Virus record (IMG/VR): IMGVR_UViG_3300008113_000084
Span: 25,382-89,381 of that record
Length of the DNA stretch: 64,000 nt
Reading direction: 5' to 3' (one strand)
From: a virus
Shown here: piece after piece, positions 8,406 to 15,526 of the stretch
Position numbering within the stretch: the stretch's first letter is position 1
How the letters are laid out: each line of letters starts with the position of its first letter
The notes under the pieces: model-generated
Database searches by the model: none
The model's input: only the letters and a program-made list of their open reading frames with translations
Told to the model about the DNA's origin: nothing
Position numbers and translations under genes: made by a program

Positions 8406-9540
8406 GATGGAGCTTCAACTTTCCTGACAACAACTTGAATGCAACCTGCTCTATGTTGTCTTGAGCAGGTCTATCGTAAATAGGGTTGGCGCTTTCCGCT
8501 AGTAGAGCTACGAACAGGTCCAAGTGATTTTTCTTGGGCCAACTTTCGTAGCTACTGCTAGCTAGACTTGATATCGAATGCTTGGACGCGCCAGACATAA
8601 GCAAGGAAGTGATGACCTTGTCAGCCACTTTCGGTTTAAGTTTGGCACGGCACAGTTTCTTTACAAGTTTTGACTTTGTCAACTTGTCTTTTTTAAACTC
8701 ACCGACAAAGCCCAGTCTTAAGGCCTGCATGCTCTCAAGAAGCGTGACGACCCTATAGCCTTCAAACTGTTTCATGCTGTTACAGCAGGCCGTAAACATC
8801 GCATTCATTCTAAGGCCAAAGTCGTCTATACCCTTCTCGAATCGAATGGGTGGACCTAAGGCTGAACCCAACGAGTCAAAGCTTATGCAGATTTGAAATG
8901 AAATATGCTTGGCCGCATATTCACTGTGCGTAAACACAAACCCAGTCTTAAAACCCAATCTGTCCAAGCTGTAAAACTTGTTTGAGTTTGTAGGCATTAC
9001 CTGAACAAACAGCTTTCTGCCTGACAACTTTGCCTGCGACGCCTCTAGTAAGGTATCGCATCGTTTATTCTCCTTTAGCATTTTGGCTAGCGAGGAGTAT
9101 GCGTCACAAAGAGGTATACGACTATGCTGTTGAGATAACAAAGTCTCAATAACATTTGTCCTTATATTCTTTATGACTTGCTTGCGTTCTAATCCCTGGC
9201 TGAAGCGCCTATTAGCGACCATGTTGTAAACAGACACGGCATCGATGTTGGAGTAAATAATCTTGTCAGACTTTTTACTGAAACTCCTGCCGCACAGATC
9301 AGCCACAACCTTGTAGAACCCAGATGACATGGCGTTGCAGAATTGCCGTAGCGCCAACCAGGTCAGCCTGGAGACGCCGCTTATAGTCGTGAAGTTGTTG
9401 CTCAGCAAAACTTGCTGAGTTGTATCCAGAACAAAAACAGACGTGTTTTTCTCCAAATCGTTCAAAACGTCCATCAAGCTGTTTAGCTTGGCTTTGTCAA
9501 AAACGGCTTCTGGAAGCTCTACGGCAATCTGCTTGTCCAT
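8398..9540 (-). CDS. Hypothetical protein, 380 aa
   Basis: Overlaps the upstream end of the YhcG-like gene by eight bases. Predicted to be a globular alpha/beta protein with a basic, Lys-rich segment near residues 275-300. The early part (VLLSNNFTTISGVSRLTWLAL then RQFC) faintly recalls the DUF932 phage/plasmid family, but I cannot confirm this by eye. No catalytic motif assigned. Confidence 0.6.
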   Translation of the reverse strand: MDKQIAVELPEAVFDKAKLNSLMDVLNDLEKNTSVFVLDTTQQVLLSNNFTTISGVSRLTWLALRQFCNAMSSGFYKVVADLCGRSFSKKSDKIIYSNIDAVSVYNMVANRRFSQGLERKQVIKNIRTNVIETLLSQQHSRIPLCDAYSSLAKMLKENKRCDTLLEASQAKLSGRKLFVQVMPTNSNKFYSLDRLGFKTGFVFTHSEYAAKHISFQICISFDSLGSALGPPIRFEKGIDDFGLRMNAMFTACCNSMKQFEGYRVVTLLESMQALRLGFVGEFKKDKLTKSKLVKKLCRAKLKPKVADKVITSLLMSGASKHSISSLASSSYESWPKKNHLDLFVALLAESANPIYDRPAQDNIEQVAFKLLSGKLKLHHE

Positions 9541-9543
9541 CGG

Positions 9544-10056
9544 TCACCCTGGTAGTTGCCAAGACAGCGTCTTCAATAACTGAGACAGAGGCTCGATTAT
9601 AAATCTTTCCTCAGAGCTGGGCATCTTTCGTGTAATCCAGATACCGTCTGCGTTAGCCAGGTACGACGGAGTGTACTGGTGAATGCAGCAGATACCAAAA
9701 GACGGCCACGTGAAGACGCAGCCCGTGCTGCGCTCCTCATCCTCTGGCTTGGAGTCGTGGACCTCCTCCCAAGCCTTGTAGCACGGAGTCATCGTGAAGC
9801 GCTTCAGCAGCGTACCGAAGACGTCGCGCTGCCATTCGACGCGCCTGGTGCCGAGCCAAATTGGAAAGCTCGGATACCGGTTGACGAACCAGCTCAAGTT
9901 GACGGCGTTGACGCCCGTGTCCTCACGGCACTCGGCGAGCATGCCTTTGAAAGTCTGCGAAGCGTCAGCAGCCTTGAGAATGGCTTTGACGATCTTCTCC
10001 TCGCTGGTAAACGCATGGCTGTCGTCAGTCTCGGCTCTGAAGAAGTCATCAGTCAT
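9544..10056 (-). CDS. Hypothetical protein, 170 aa
   Basis: The ATG at 10056 overlaps the stop of the upstream gene and has GGAG nine bases before it, so it is preferred over an ATG eleven codons earlier. The N-terminus is acidic; the C-terminal half has a Cys-rich stretch (GCVFTWPSFGICCIHQYTPSY). Function not recognised. Confidence 0.6.
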   Translation of the reverse strand: MTDDFFRAETDDSHAFTSEEKIVKAILKAADASQTFKGMLAECREDTGVNAVNLSWFVNRYPSFPIWLGTRRVEWQRDVFGTLLKRFTMTPCYKAWEEVHDSKPEDEERSTGCVFTWPSFGICCIHQYTPSYLANADGIWITRKMPSSEERFIIEPLSQLLKTLSWQLPG

Positions 10057-10393
10057 CGAGCTTGACTCCGCCAGTTGCTGTTTCTTCACAAACCTTATCT
10101 ATCAGCATGCGCATAACACTGCCTTCAAGAAACTGGTCAGCCCAAATCTTCTCAAGCTGATCGCGACTAAACCGCTTGGCTAGCAAAACCTTGAAACTGT
10201 AACCCGACCAGGCCATCACCACGTCAAATCCGTTAGAGCGCTGCATGGGCACTACTGCCAGAACGTAGGCCTTTTCAGACCCGCTGTCTGACGAGTAACG
10301 CAGCGTGCAGCTGATGTGCGTCGTCCTGTCTGTCGGGCTGTTAACGGGGAAGGCCTTGGAGATGCGGCGGTCGGCGCGATTGATCTTAGACAT
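10049..10393 (-). CDS. Hypothetical protein, 114 aa
   Basis: Small protein with a basic N-terminus (KINRADRRISKAFPV) and beta-rich centre. Overlaps both neighbours by eight bases, so translation is probably coupled through 10718-9544. No family recognised. Confidence 0.6.
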   Translation of the reverse strand: MSKINRADRRISKAFPVNSPTDRTTHISCTLRYSSDSGSEKAYVLAVVPMQRSNGFDVVMAWSGYSFKVLLAKRFSRDQLEKIWADQFLEGSVMRMLIDKVCEETATGGVKLDD

Positions 10394-10718
10394 GACTTAC
10401 TCCACTCTTCTTGTGACAGGCACATTCGCAACGACGGGCTTTGCCGTCTGCGTCCAAACCAAAAGTAAACGAGGACCCACCGCAGTACACGCAGCCAGCT
10501 GAGTGGTGGCGAAGCATGTACTCCAGACGCAGGACCTCAATTGACAGCTTTTCTACCTTGTCGTTAGCCTCGGCTAACTTGTGTTGTAGGTTTTCGTTTT
10601 CAAGCATTAGCAAATCCTTTGAGTCTTTTAGCTCTACCCAGCTTTTATTGCAAGCTGTGAACATTGTTTTGAAGGCAGACTCAGAAGCTTCCATTTTCGA
10701 TTTGCGGCAATCACTCAC
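10386..10718 (-). CDS. Coiled coil plus zinc-ribbon protein, 110 aa
   Basis: Residues about 35-70 form a heptad-rich coiled coil (LLMLENENLQHKLAEANDK); the C-terminus has CVYC and a CECAC cluster, a probable zinc ribbon. The architecture is the same as in the next upstream gene (10715-10969), so the two may be diverged copies or partners. The stop and start of the pair overlap by four bases. Function unknown; probably a small adaptor. Confidence 0.6.
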   Translation of the reverse strand: MSDCRKSKMEASESAFKTMFTACNKSWVELKDSKDLLMLENENLQHKLAEANDKVEKLSIEVLRLEYMLRHHSAGCVYCGGSSFTFGLDADGKARRCECACHKKSGVSHV

Positions 10719-10969
10719 CGCTCCTTCTTAAACCAATACTTTCCACAACCGTTGCATCGGTCTAGACCACCAACGTCATCGTCTTCAAAGACGTCCTCTG
10801 TCCCGCAATAAGGACAGGTTCCGCCAAACTGAGCGCCGCTTTGCTCTGAAATAGCCTCTTGCTCAGAAATCGTTTTGCCGATGGCTTTTAGAATAGTGCT
10901 TAAGGCATTTACCTGCTCTTTTAAATTTTGGTTTTCTTGTTCTAATTGAGCTATACGTTCATCGGACAT
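10715..10969 (-). CDS. Coiled coil plus zinc-ribbon protein, 84 aa
   Basis: N-terminal coiled coil (about residues 3-40: IAQLEQENQNLKEQV) and C-terminal CPYC-x(17)-CNGC zinc ribbon. First gene of a coupled set of small genes with the same layout as its downstream neighbour. No function recognised. Confidence 0.6.
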   Translation of the reverse strand: MSDERIAQLEQENQNLKEQVNALSTILKAIGKTISEQEAISEQSGAQFGGTCPYCGTEDVFEDDDVGGLDRCNGCGKYWFKKER

Positions 10970-11017
10970 GTTGTTACTCCGTGTTATTTAAACATGCATA
11001 GCTCTTTGAATAGCCTG

Positions 11018-11218
11018 TCAAAGTGTATCCTCTAGCTTTCTAGCCGTTACGGGCTTTCCCTCAGCTATTTCAAGAATAGCTTTTCTGATCGCTTCGACTT
11101 CCTCGCTGTACAGCGGATCGTCCGAAGACCGCTCTAAACCTTTGGCCAGGGCGATAAGGTCATGCCTGTCAGCCTCTGAGACTTTGGGTTTAAGCCAATC
11201 CGCCAGCCTAATGTTCAT
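11018..11218 (-). CDS. Hypothetical small protein, 66 aa
   Basis: Helical, charged protein (MNIRLADWLKPKVSEADRHD). The ATG at 11218 comes soon after the stop of the upstream gene; no clear ribosome-binding site is visible, so the start is uncertain and translation may depend on coupling. No family recognised. Confidence 0.5.
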   Translation of the reverse strand: MNIRLADWLKPKVSEADRHDLIALAKGLERSSDDPLYSEEVEAIRKAILEIAEGKPVTARKLEDTL

Positions 11219-11228
11219 ACGATGGACG

Positions 11229-11417
11229 TCATAAACAATAAGCGGTATGACGCCTAAGAAGCTTCCAACCTGCCTTCTCCAGAAGTTTGACGATCCGGTC
11301 GTGCCTATCCCAGTATTGCTGCCTGGGACCATAATAAACCCCTTCTTCCTTGTTGTCCTTGAGCAGGCTCAGGACGTGGGCCGCTTCCACCAAGGTAAAG
11401 GTTACCGTTATTTTCAT
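11229..11417 (-). CDS. Hypothetical small protein, 62 aa
   Basis: The ATG at 11417 has AAGGA six bases upstream and is preferred over one 13 codons earlier. The product begins MKITVTFTLVEAAHVLSLL and continues as a mixed alpha/beta domain with basic C-terminus. Function unknown. Confidence 0.55.
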   Translation of the reverse strand: MKITVTFTLVEAAHVLSLLKDNKEEGVYYGPRQQYWDRHDRIVKLLEKAGWKLLRRHTAYCL

Positions 11418-11540
11418 GGCTTTCCTTAAAGCTGAGCGGCCAAAATTACCAAACAATCACGTAAGTGCTTTAGCCTCAACAGCTTGCTTGTTTAAACGCA
11501 AAGCGATAAACTGCTCGTGGGAATGGGGAACCCGTTCGGA

Positions 11541-11576
11541 GCAGGGGTGCAGCGCAAGCCACACCCCTGCTTTTAT
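11541..11576 (+). other. Hairpin resembling a plus-strand terminator
   Basis: A 10 bp stem (AGCAGGGGTG / CACCCCTGCT) followed on the plus strand by TTTTA. There is no plus-strand gene nearby. It lies in the 210-base gap between the genes at 11229-11417 and 11628-11936; otherwise I see no confident gene in that gap. Confidence 0.4.
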
Positions 11577-11627
11577 CCCTGTTACAAAACCTCGGTACTT
11601 ATTGACAAGTACATACTTTTTGTACGA

Positions 11628-11936
11628 CTAGACATTAAACCTGGCCTGGCAGTCCAGGCAGTCAAAGGTGTTCTCGTAAACTGTGCTTTCAGAGATGTGC
11701 TCAGAGCCGCACACCTTACAGGTACCGTCGTATGGCGGTGCTTCATCCTCGGTCAGGTCAATGTCTGGGTAGGCCAAGTAAGGCTCCTTAACAGATACCT
11801 CTGATATATCGACTGTCTCTCCAGCCTCGTTTTCCCATATGAGGTCGTCTCCTACGACAAACTGCTGAGACAGCCAGGATCGTGTATGTGGGTCGTAAAC
11901 CTGGCGCATATAGCCGTGTGTAATCTTGTGCAGCAT
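11628..11936 (-). CDS. Zinc-ribbon protein, 102 aa
   Basis: N-terminal beta-rich part (about 1-60) with an acidic middle, then CKVC-x(16)-CLDC, a typical zinc ribbon at the C-terminus. The frame stays open for 56 codons after its TAG stop. Function unknown. Confidence 0.6.
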   Translation of the reverse strand: MLHKITHGYMRQVYDPHTRSWLSQQFVVGDDLIWENEAGETVDISEVSVKEPYLAYPDIDLTEDEAPPYDGTCKVCGSEHISESTVYENTFDCLDCQARFNV

Positions 11937-11938
11937 TT

Positions 11939-12223
11939 TTACTTCCTAAAAGGATAAGCCCATCCAGTTCCCTCGTAGCGCATGTCGGCAATACCTCGCC
12001 TGTTTATGCGCCCTGGCTTGCGCATACGCATTCGCTGCCTAGCCTCTTCGCTTCTGACGCGTCTATAGTTTTCTTTGGTTTGCTGGACATCTTCGTCGTC
12101 TTCGGCCTCTTCCACCACTATTTTTTCTGCTGGAGTAGGCTCGTACTTTTTGATTACCTTCTCGTAAACTTTGGTATGCCACTTACCAATAATGAACAAA
12201 GTGTCGCTGTAGTCTGTTGGCAT
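11939..12223 (-). CDS. Hypothetical basic protein, 94 aa
   Basis: An acidic patch (EEAEDDEDVQ) is followed by an Arg-rich region (RRVRSEEARQRMRMRKPGR) that could bind nucleic acid. It ends two bases before the zinc-ribbon gene. No family recognised. Confidence 0.55.
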   Translation of the reverse strand: MPTDYSDTLFIIGKWHTKVYEKVIKKYEPTPAEKIVVEEAEDDEDVQQTKENYRRVRSEEARQRMRMRKPGRINRRGIADMRYEGTGWAYPFRK

Positions 12224-12260
12224 GGCTTCTCCTGGTCAGAAAAACCAGAGGTGAATGAAG

Positions 12261-12293
12261 AAACGCTGTAACGCCAGAAGCGCTACAGCGTTT
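12261..12293 (-). terminator. Terminator between uvsX-like gene and small genes
   Basis: Stem of 13 bp with one mismatch (AAACGCTGTA...TACAGCGTTT), followed on the minus strand by a CT-rich run. Symmetric enough to act in both directions. Confidence 0.7.
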
Positions 12294-12310
12294 CAAGTCA
12301 GCCAGCGTTG

Positions 12311-13537
12311 TCAGTCCGCTGACTCTACGTCCAGGCCGCCGAGATATGAAGCATCCAGCTTGGCCTTGTCCACTTGTTCGCAGTAGGGCACGCCCAACTC
12401 AAACTTGCGGCGATTACGCACACCAAAGAACCGGTCCAAGCCCTTGACGATCTCGGGCTCTTCCATGATGGCCTTACCCAGCTCGTGCCAGGAGGTCTTC
12501 TTCAGGCCGAGAGTCGGACAGTCGGCGGTGCGCCTGCTCTTGTCCACGCTCTCGATGTTGATGATCTCGGAGATGCGGCGCTTGCGCGTCGCGTCAAACG
12601 AGGTAAGCAACTCGATGCTAGCGTCGTGCCAGTCCCAGATGGTCTGCTGCTCGCCATTCTCGTCGAAGCGCCAGGTCATGCGAACCTTGAGCTTCTCGTG
12701 GTTGGCTGGAGACAACGAGTTCTTCTCGGTGGCGATCTCGATGTAGCGACCGCTCTCGTTCAGAGTCTCAATGTCGTCCTTGCGCGAAAGGCGCAGCAGG
12801 AAGGTCGAGGCGAACTTGATGGCCGTGCCACCAGGAATCTTACGGTCGATGGCACCATTAGCAGCCCTGTGTTCCTTCAGGTGGTTCACACCGACGAACG
12901 ACACGGGCCAGCGTGCCATCTTGTTGCAAAACACCTTGAACCAAAGGTTGATAGACTTCGCGATCTGGGAGTAGCCTGGATCGGCGAAACCCTGCGACCA
13001 AGTCTTGTCCATCTCGTCCTGGGTTGTCACAGCGGTCAGCGAGTCAACGCCCAAAGCCACGGGGTAAGGCATGGCTCCTAGCTCGAAACGCTCCTCGGCC
13101 TTCTTGACCCAGTCCGTGCAGCTTTTCTGCCAGTCCTCGACAGAGTCGCTCTGGATGACAGGGTAGGGGCTGTACGGCCCAAGTTGAAGAATCGACTCGC
13201 GCAAGTCTGGGCTGTCGCGAGGCTCGACCAGGTTGTGGACGTAGCCGCCGTGCATCTCTGACGGGTCGTAGGCAACGAGGTCGGTGGTGTTGAAGATGTG
13301 CCACCGATAAATCTCAAACAGCAAAGCTGTCTTGCAGCTCTCGGACACGCCCACCAGCTCAGTCACGCGACTGTATGGGAACACGTCGTTGCTGAATATG
13401 TAACGGAGGCTGATGGCATTCAGCGGAAGGCCGATCACAATTTTGTCGAAGTTCTCCTTCTCTCGCTGTGCCAGCTGCGTGGCGAAAAAGTCATTGTTAT
13501 TGAACTGCTCAACTGCGGTCGTCTTACGCTTGGCCAT
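12311..13537 (-). CDS. UvsX/RecA-like recombinase
   Basis: 408 aa from the ATG at 13537 (AGGAG eight bases upstream). RecA-fold ATPase: P-loop GVSESCKTALL (about 70-80), Walker B VALGVDSLTAV, an FVGVNHLKEH segment, and the DNA-binding loop region GGTAIKFASTFLLRLSR. Like T4 UvsX (GPSKSFKS) the P-loop lacks the usual Gly before Lys; here it is Cys. Catalyses strand exchange and supports recombination-dependent replication with the UvsW-like helicase and SbcCD-like nuclease. Flanked by terminators on both sides, so it is a monocistronic unit. Confidence 0.85.
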   Translation of the reverse strand: MAKRKTTAVEQFNNNDFFATQLAQREKENFDKIVIGLPLNAISLRYIFSNDVFPYSRVTELVGVSESCKTALLFEIYRWHIFNTTDLVAYDPSEMHGGYVHNLVEPRDSPDLRESILQLGPYSPYPVIQSDSVEDWQKSCTDWVKKAEERFELGAMPYPVALGVDSLTAVTTQDEMDKTWSQGFADPGYSQIAKSINLWFKVFCNKMARWPVSFVGVNHLKEHRAANGAIDRKIPGGTAIKFASTFLLRLSRKDDIETLNESGRYIEIATEKNSLSPANHEKLKVRMTWRFDENGEQQTIWDWHDASIELLTSFDATRKRRISEIINIESVDKSRRTADCPTLGLKKTSWHELGKAIMEEPEIVKGLDRFFGVRNRRKFELGVPYCEQVDKAKLDASYLGGLDVESAD

Positions 13538-13567
13538 GTAACAACTCCTGAGGCAAAAGGGGGCAAG

Positions 13568-13601
13568 GAACACACGCAGGAATTTCTTCCTGCGTGTGTT
13601 C
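13568..13601 (-). terminator. Strong terminator after the putative SSB gene
   Basis: A perfect 15 bp inverted repeat closed by a four-base loop (GAAA on the minus strand). The run after the stem is CTTGCCCCCTTTTGCC, so the T-tract is imperfect. Confidence 0.75.
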
Positions 13602-13620
13602 TGTCAACAGTCAAAGGTGA

Positions 13621-14994
13621 TTAGTTGCCTGCGGGGCGGGGAACAGAACCGCCGCGCATGGCCTCTTGACGAGCGCGCATAACCAGGTTGAGCGCGTTGG
13701 ACATGTCGTCCTGGTTGGCCAGGGTCTCTCGGACTACGGGAGCACCTGTCGGTTGCACCCCTGGAAAACTAGTCCCAGGGGTATTTGTAGGGGGATCGAT
13801 GCTTTCGCTGCTCCTAGGTGCTGGAGCGCCAAAGCCCGAAGCCCTAGGTCGGGCAGGGGCCGGTTGGCTGGCCGCTGGAACGTGCTGCACAGGAGCCTGG
13901 GCAACGGGAGCTTGAACAACCGGTGCCACCTCGGGAGGACGAGTGCGCCCAAGGCGAATATTGCCCTCGCGGCGGATGGTCGGATCGAGCACGTCGCCGT
14001 AGACGTCGTCCAGAGCGTAGACCAGCAGGTCAGGATAGGGTCGGAACACCTGCTCCAGGTATTTGACCTGCTCCTCGTTGCTGGGGAAGTAAACGGCATC
14101 CTCCCAGTTCTTGACGTGAGCACGGACGATGTCTTCGTACTCAGCCAGATTGGAACCAATACCGTTCCAATCTTTGGTGAGGAAGGCGTCGTAGCCGATA
14201 ACTTCACGACCGGAGCGGCTTTCTCGGGACTGGCCGAAGCCTCCAAGATGCTGCTGCGCGTTGCGGGGGTCCTTGCCCTTCGGGAACAGTACGACAAAGC
14301 AACCGTCATTCAAAGCGATGGGGTCGCCGTGAAGATAGTGGCCAGCGATGTTCTCGGGATCGCCACGGAACTCTGGGTTGCGCTGATCCATGGCCGACTT
14401 GATGGCCTGGACAGCGCTAACCGGAAGCAGCATGAACACAGTCTCGTCGTCGGCACCGCCGCCGCGAGGAGGGTTGTAGGTGTTGCCCTTGTGCTCAAGG
14501 AGCGCCACCTGGACCAGCCAGCACTCCTTGGCCTCAGCCAACTCAGCGCCGCGTCCCTGCCCGCCCTGCATCATCGATATCCAGTTGACGGAGAAGGGCT
14601 GCTTCTGGGCCAGCGCCGACTTGACTGCCGTGCGCATGAGTACCAAGGGGTTCCTGCTCATGTCGTATCGGTTGTCGAGAGGGTGGCACAGCGCCCACGC
14701 CCTGCCCATGCCGGAAGCCTGGCAGCTGACATTGGCCGTGACGATGGGAAAGAACCACTGACCGTAGTTGTCAGCGCGAGTGTCGAAGCGCCAGGGATCG
14801 AACTCGACAGGGTTGTCGGGGTTTAGACCTGGGTAGATGCGAAAGACGTTGGGCTTCCCGCTGAAGTCTGGACGCCACAACTCGCCATAGCCGCGCTTCA
14901 GAATCATCGTCTGAAACGGGCGATCCGAGGTGTTGAGAGCGCTCAGGGTTGCGGAAACGCGACGGGAACGAGACATACCATCATTCGTAGACAT
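13621..14994 (-). CDS. Putative ssDNA-binding protein
   Basis: 457 aa; the ATG at 14994 has AAAGG at good spacing. The N-terminal half is a compact beta-rich domain with the segment GKPNVFRIYPGLNPDNPVEF; the last 110 residues are Pro/Ala-rich and disordered. Placement between dCTP deaminase and the UvsX-like recombinase suggests a gp32-like ssDNA-binding role, but there is no recognisable OB-fold motif and the C-terminus is not acidic. The identification rests on position and general look. Confidence 0.45.
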   Translation of the reverse strand: MSTNDGMSRSRRVSATLSALNTSDRPFQTMILKRGYGELWRPDFSGKPNVFRIYPGLNPDNPVEFDPWRFDTRADNYGQWFFPIVTANVSCQASGMGRAWALCHPLDNRYDMSRNPLVLMRTAVKSALAQKQPFSVNWISMMQGGQGRGAELAEAKECWLVQVALLEHKGNTYNPPRGGGADDETVFMLLPVSAVQAIKSAMDQRNPEFRGDPENIAGHYLHGDPIALNDGCFVVLFPKGKDPRNAQQHLGGFGQSRESRSGREVIGYDAFLTKDWNGIGSNLAEYEDIVRAHVKNWEDAVYFPSNEEQVKYLEQVFRPYPDLLVYALDDVYGDVLDPTIRREGNIRLGRTRPPEVAPVVQAPVAQAPVQHVPAASQPAPARPRASGFGAPAPRSSESIDPPTNTPGTSFPGVQPTGAPVVRETLANQDDMSNALNLVMRARQEAMRGGSVPRPAGN

Positions 14995-15004
14995 GCTATA
15001 CCTT

Positions 15005-15526
15005 TCAAGAAAAATCTTTATACAGGCAGCTGGGCATGACGCCCTTTTGCCCTGAATACTTACCAGAGTATGGAACAATCTTTCCGTACGGTGTCTCGTA
15101 AGAAATCTGACAGACACACGTACCGGCGTACACCTTCAAAGGATGCACAACAGTAATTTCCAAAGTCCACTTGCCTTTGAAGCCCACGTCGCCGAAACCG
15201 GCTGTAACGTGAACCTGCATACCAAGCCGACCAACGGAACTGCGCCCCTCTATGTGAGGAACGTGATGAGGGGTCTCGGTGTACTCCTCAGTCTCACCCA
15301 AGTATAGGACTCCTGGGTTAAGGTATAAACCCTCTTCGGGTATTTTTATCTCCTGGACCGGATTGTCTCTGCGCATGTCCAAAATAGCGCTTTTGTAAAC
15401 AAGCAGCCTTTTGCCAAGGCGCAGGTTGTAACTGTTTGGGTTCACCTGCTCCAGCTTAAACGGCTCGATCACAATTCTTTTTTGGGCAATCTCTTCGACA
15501 ATAGCCGATCCAGTGAGAATTGACAT
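15005..15526 (-). CDS. dcd: dCTP deaminase
   Basis: 173 aa, usual length. Shows the family core: NPNSYNLRLG, EGRSSVGRLGMQVHVTAGFG, FKGKWTLEI with the catalytic Glu, and the C-terminal YSGQKGVMPSCLYKD that closes over the nucleotide. Converts dCTP to dUTP; with a dUTPase or pyrophosphatase this gives dUMP for ThyX. It directly follows the polymerase gene and precedes the putative SSB gene. Confidence 0.92.
   Translation of the reverse strand: MSILTGSAIVEEIAQKRIVIEPFKLEQVNPNSYNLRLGKRLLVYKSAILDMRRDNPVQEIKIPEEGLYLNPGVLYLGETEEYTETPHHVPHIEGRSSVGRLGMQVHVTAGFGDVGFKGKWTLEITVVHPLKVYAGTCVCQISYETPYGKIVPYSGKYSGQKGVMPSCLYKDFS

Noticed and set aside
12374-14826. Long plus-strand open frames opposite the UvsX-like and SSB-like genes
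   Set aside because: They mirror the recombinase and SSB coding frames; the real proteins show family motifs on the minus strand.
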